Positions 60,877 to 64,000 of a DNA stretch of 64,000 nt are shown here, one piece after another. The stretch's first letter is position 1. Every line of letters starts with the position of its first letter. Source of the stretch: Pandoraea horticolens. Its GTDB lineage: Bacteria > Pseudomonadota > Gammaproteobacteria > Burkholderiales > Burkholderiaceae. The notes beneath the pieces are model-generated. The model made no database searches, was not told the origin of the DNA, and saw only the letters and a list, made by a program, of their open reading frames with translations. The translations under genes were made by a program, and so were the position numbers. The stretch covers positions 1-64,000 of the forward strand of contig NZ_CABPSM010000007.1 in the NCBI RefSeq assembly GCF_902459555.1, given 5' to 3'.

Positions 60877-61508
60877 ACGAACTCCCGCAGATAGACGAAG
60901 GTGAAGACACAGATCCAGACGAGGTCCAGAAAGTGCCAGAACAAGCTCAGGCATTGCAGGCGGCGGCGCACCACGGCGTCGAAGCCGAAGCGCCCGATCT
61001 GGTGGATCATCACGACGAGCCACAGCAGACCGCACGTGACGTGCAGGCCGTGTGTGCCCACGAGCGTGAAGAACGCCGACAGGAATGCGCTGCGTCCCGG
61101 CCCGGCCCCCTCGTGGAGCAGTGCCGAGAACTCATAGATTTCCATGGAGACGAACGCCGCACCGAGCGCGAACGTCACCCACAGCCAGCGCTGGACGATG
61201 GCCTCGTTACCCGGGCGCATGGACAGCGACGCGAGGCCGAACGTGAAGCTGGAGAGCAGCAGCAGCATGGTCTCGCCGAGTACGAACGGCAGCTCGAACA
61301 ATTCGCGGCCGGTGGGCCCGCCGGCCGTGTTCTGCACGAGCACGCCGAACGTGGCGAACAGCACGCAGAAGATGAGACAGTCGCTCATCAGGTAGATCCA
61401 GAAACCGAGCGTCGTGGTGGCGCCGGTGTCGTGATGACCGTGAGCGTGATCGTCGGACGGCGCGCTGGCGCCGTGCCCGTGATGAGGATGAAGGGATGCC
61501 GAGGACAT
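60873..61508 (-). CDS. cyoC: Cytochrome o ubiquinol oxidase subunit III
   Basis: A 211-residue five-helix heme-copper oxidase subunit III. The N-terminus is His-rich ([18 protein letters not shown]), then [40 protein letters not shown] and [18 protein letters not shown]. The start at 61508 shares its A with the cyoB stop (TGATG). Third gene of the operon. Confidence 0.95.
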   Translation of the reverse strand: MSSASLHPHHGHGASAPSDDHAHGHHDTGATTTLGFWIYLMSDCLIFCVLFATFGVLVQNTAGGPTGRELFELPFVLGETMLLLLSSFTFGLASLSMRPGNEAIVQRWLWVTFALGAAFVSMEIYEFSALLHEGAGPGRSAFLSAFFTLVGTHGLHVTCGLLWLVVMIHQIGRFGFDAVVRRRLQCLSLFWHFLDLVWICVFTFVYLREFV

Positions 61509-63514
61509 CAGGCGGCCTTTTGCAGGGATTGACGCGCAGGAAGCGCTGCACGCAGGTCGGCGAAGCGGGCGTTTTCGATACGCTCCACTTCGGCCGCCGG
61601 CACGTAGTAATCGACATCGCGGTCGTAGGTACGCCACAGGAAGACGGCAAGCGTGGCGACGAGGCTCGCACCGGCGAGCCACCAGATGTGCCACACGAGT
61701 GCGAAGCACATGACACCGCTGAACACCGAGACGAGGAAGCCGGTGCCGGTGTTGCGCGGCATATGGATGTCTTCGTATTGCTTGGGCTCACGCCATGCGA
61801 GGCCGCGCGCCTTGTCGTCCCAATGCTGCTCGAGCGAGTCGATGTGCGGCACATGCGCGAAGTTGTAGAACGGCGCCGGCGACGACGTTGCCCACTCCAG
61901 GCTGCGTGCGTCCCACGGATCGCCCGTCAGGTCGCGGTTGGCCTTGCGGTCCCGAATGCTCACGGCAAGTTGCACGATGAAGGCGAGAATGCCCAGTCCG
62001 ATCACTGCGGCGCCCACGGCGGCCACGATCAGGTACGGCTGCCAGTCGGGTTGCACGTAGTGGTTCATGCGGCGTGTCATGCCCTTGAAGCCCAGCACGT
62101 ACAGCGGCATGAAGGCCAGATAGAAGCCCACCAGCCAGCAGGTGAACGAGATCTTGCCCCAGCGCTCGTTAAGCGTGAAGCCGAACACTTTCGGGAACCA
62201 GAACGTAATCCCCGCGAGGCATCCGAAGACGACACCGCCGATGATGACGTTGTGAAAGTGCGCCACGAGAAACAGCGAGTTGTGCAGCACGAAGTCGGCC
62301 CCCGGCACGGCGAGCAGCACGCCGGTCATGCCGCCAATGGCAAACGTCACCATGAATCCGATGGTCCAGAGCGTGGACGAGTGGTATCGGATACGGCCCT
62401 GATACATGGTGAACAGCCAGTTGAACAGCTTCACACCGGTCGGAATCGAGATGATGGTGGTCATGATCCCGAAGAACGCGTTGACGTTGGCCCCGGAACC
62501 CATGGTGAAGAAGTGGTGCAGCCACACGAAGAACGACAAGATGCCGATGGACGAGGTGGCGTAGACCATGGACTTGTAGCCGAATAGCGGCTTGCGCGAG
62601 AACGCGGCAATGATTTCGGAGAACGCGCCAAACGCCGGCAAGATCAGGATGTACACCTCGGGGTGGCCCCAGATCCAGATGAGGTTCACGTACATCATGG
62701 CGTTGCCGCCCAGTTCGTTCGTGAAGAAGTGCATGCCCAGGTAGCGGTCGGCGGTGAGCAGCGCTAGCGTGGCGGTCAACACCGGGAACACGGCGACGAT
62801 GAGGATGTTGGTGATCAACGCTGTCCAGGTAAACACGGGCATCTTCATCAGGTTCATGCCGGGCGCACGCATGCGCAGGATGGTGACGATGAAGTTGATG
62901 CCGGTCAGCGTGGTGCCGAGCCCCGATATCTGTAGCGACCAGATGTAGTAGTCCACCCCGACGGTCGGGCTGTACCCCAGTTCGGACAACGGCGGATACG
63001 CGACCCAGCCGGTGGCGGCAAAATCGCCCACGAACATGGACATCATGACGAGTACGGCGCCCATGGCGGCGAGCCAGAACGACAGGGAGTTCACGAACGG
63101 GAAGGCGACGTCGCGCGCGCCGATTTGTAGCGGCACGATCACGTTCATCAGGCCAAGCACGAGCGGCGTGGCCACGAAGAAGATCATGATGACGCCATGC
63201 GCCGTGAAGATCTGGTCGTAGTGATGCGGCGGCAGATATCCCGCCTCTCCTCCGGCGGCAACCGCCTGTTGCGCACGCATCATGATGGCGTCGGCAAAGC
63301 CGCGCAGCAGCATGACCAGCGCGAGCACGATGTACATCACGCCAATACGCTTGTGGTCGACTGAGGTGATCCACTCTTTCCAGAGGTAGCCCCATTTCCG
63401 GTAGTACGTGATGGCGCCCAGAAGCGCCGCACCACCCATCAGCACCACGGCAAGCGTGCCCATGATGATGGGCTCGTGCAGCGGAATGGCGTCGAGATCG
63501 AGTTTTCCAAACAT
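61508..63514 (-). CDS. cyoB: Cytochrome o ubiquinol oxidase subunit I
   Basis: A 668-residue catalytic subunit of the bo3-type quinol oxidase, with low-spin heme, high-spin heme and CuB sites. Metal ligands are visible in [30 protein letters not shown] (His and the cross-linked Tyr), [11 protein letters not shown] and [11 protein letters not shown]. It reduces oxygen to water with ubiquinol and pumps protons. The length is that of CyoB, longer than aa3 subunit I. Three bases downstream of cyoA. Confidence 0.96.
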   Translation of the reverse strand: MFGKLDLDAIPLHEPIIMGTLAVVLMGGAALLGAITYYRKWGYLWKEWITSVDHKRIGVMYIVLALVMLLRGFADAIMMRAQQAVAAGGEAGYLPPHHYDQIFTAHGVIMIFFVATPLVLGLMNVIVPLQIGARDVAFPFVNSLSFWLAAMGAVLVMMSMFVGDFAATGWVAYPPLSELGYSPTVGVDYYIWSLQISGLGTTLTGINFIVTILRMRAPGMNLMKMPVFTWTALITNILIVAVFPVLTATLALLTADRYLGMHFFTNELGGNAMMYVNLIWIWGHPEVYILILPAFGAFSEIIAAFSRKPLFGYKSMVYATSSIGILSFFVWLHHFFTMGSGANVNAFFGIMTTIISIPTGVKLFNWLFTMYQGRIRYHSSTLWTIGFMVTFAIGGMTGVLLAVPGADFVLHNSLFLVAHFHNVIIGGVVFGCLAGITFWFPKVFGFTLNERWGKISFTCWLVGFYLAFMPLYVLGFKGMTRRMNHYVQPDWQPYLIVAAVGAAVIGLGILAFIVQLAVSIRDRKANRDLTGDPWDARSLEWATSSPAPFYNFAHVPHIDSLEQHWDDKARGLAWREPKQYEDIHMPRNTGTGFLVSVFSGVMCFALVWHIWWLAGASLVATLAVFLWRTYDRDVDYYVPAAEVERIENARFADLRAALPARQSLQKAA

Positions 63515-63517
63515 GAC

Positions 63518-64000
63518 TTACTCCGTGAGCGCGCGCGGCGCAGCAGGTTGCACACCAGCTTCGCGCTCGGGACGCTGCGCGAGAAGCGCGCGGCGATCCA
63601 GTGGGCCGAGTTGGCCGTCCACACGGCAATTGGCTGCGGCGATGATGTCGTCGAGGGCGCTGCCCGCACCACGCATGCCTTGCGAGGTGCCGTCCATGGG
63701 CCCCATGTATTTGCCGACGATGGCGTCGAACAGCCCCGGCATGACGTTGGCGTAGATCGCGACGGGCGCACCGGTGCCCGGCTGTTCGAGCTTGACGTAG
63801 GTCGGTGCGTCAAGCGCGTCGGGCACAGCCTGCGCTTCCCTGACCCATTTATCGAAGTCACCGCGCGAGGTCACATGCGCCTTGAAGTGCATGTCCGAAA
63901 AGCCCGCCCCGCTGTAGGCAGACGACATCCCGGCATACGTGCCGGTCTCGTTGGCGATCAGATGCAGCTTGGTCTGCATGCCCGACATGGCGTAGACCAT
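63518..64000 (-). CDS. cyoA: Cytochrome o ubiquinol oxidase subunit II, C-terminal part
   Basis: The last 160 residues of CyoA; the N-terminal lipoprotein signal, membrane helices and first part of the cupredoxin fold lie beyond the right edge. Visible pieces are SGMQTKLHLIANETGTYAGMSSAYSGAGFSDMHFKAHV and the COX_ARM tail. The CuA cysteines of cytochrome c oxidases are absent, as expected for a quinol oxidase. First gene of cyoABCD. Confidence 0.93.
   Translation of the reverse strand: MVYAMSGMQTKLHLIANETGTYAGMSSAYSGAGFSDMHFKAHVTSRGDFDKWVREAQAVPDALDAPTYVKLEQPGTGAPVAIYANVMPGLFDAIVGKYMGPMDGTSQGMRGAGSALDDIIAAANCRVDGQLGPLDRRALLAQRPEREAGVQPAAPRALTE

Overview
The window reads as chromosomal DNA of a high-GC betaproteobacterium of the order Burkholderiales; a Pandoraea or Burkholderia relative is the best guess. 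This rests on the full hpn hopanoid gene set, the cyoABCD quinol oxidase, a HU protein with an Ala/Lys/Pro tail, and the porin and regulator families. The genus is inferred from protein style, not tested. No insertion sequence, prophage, CRISPR array, tRNA or rRNA gene was seen.

Layout from left to right. (1) 1-5200: the start of etfB, then an MFS carrier, a LigI-like amidohydrolase, a GlcD-like FAD 2-hydroxyacid dehydrogenase and a GntR/FCD regulator, all on the minus strand, which looks like a small acid or lactone catabolic unit; a small ABM-domain protein follows. (2) 5201-6740: an ammonium transporter behind a well-matched sigma-54 promoter and an NtrC-like site. (3) 6761-16676: a six-gene minus-strand operon (FAH-family hydrolase, HyuA, HyuB, a small CxCG protein, an AAHS-type carrier, a CobW/G3E GTPase), with a divergent LysR regulator and a porin. 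(4) 16677-24212: an unrecognised 604-residue protein, a PilZ protein, an IclR regulator, the 4-hydroxy-2-oxovalerate aldolase / acetaldehyde dehydrogenase pair, a block of three 88-bp repeats each opening with a perfect DnaA box, and pagP. (5) 24235-32554: a sugar-type MFS carrier, a secreted protein, HU, a Tat-exported binding protein, a PadR - siderophore-interacting protein - cupin group, and an SDR enzyme.

(6) 32922-56613 is the most notable part. A seven-gene plus-strand operon (32922-42201) encodes a CDP-alcohol phosphatidyltransferase fused to a 2OG-Fe(II) oxygenase, an HpnL-like membrane protein, a nucleotidyltransferase, a PEP mutase fused to a second nucleotidyltransferase, phosphonopyruvate decarboxylase, a 2-aminoethylphosphonate transaminase and DXS. 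It lies directly beside hpnN, hpnM, ispH, hpnH, hpnA, hpnB, hpnG, shc, hpnE, hpnD and hpnC. The simplest reading is a pathway PEP -> phosphonopyruvate -> phosphonoacetaldehyde -> 2-AEP -> CMP-AEP -> phosphonolipid, possibly hydroxylated, encoded together with hopanoid synthesis and two enzymes of isoprenoid supply. The lipid product is inferred; the enzyme families are read from motifs.

(7) 56780-64000: an EamA exporter, a nitronate monooxygenase, a small unknown protein, a LysR regulator and the cyoABCD operon, with cyoA running off the right edge.
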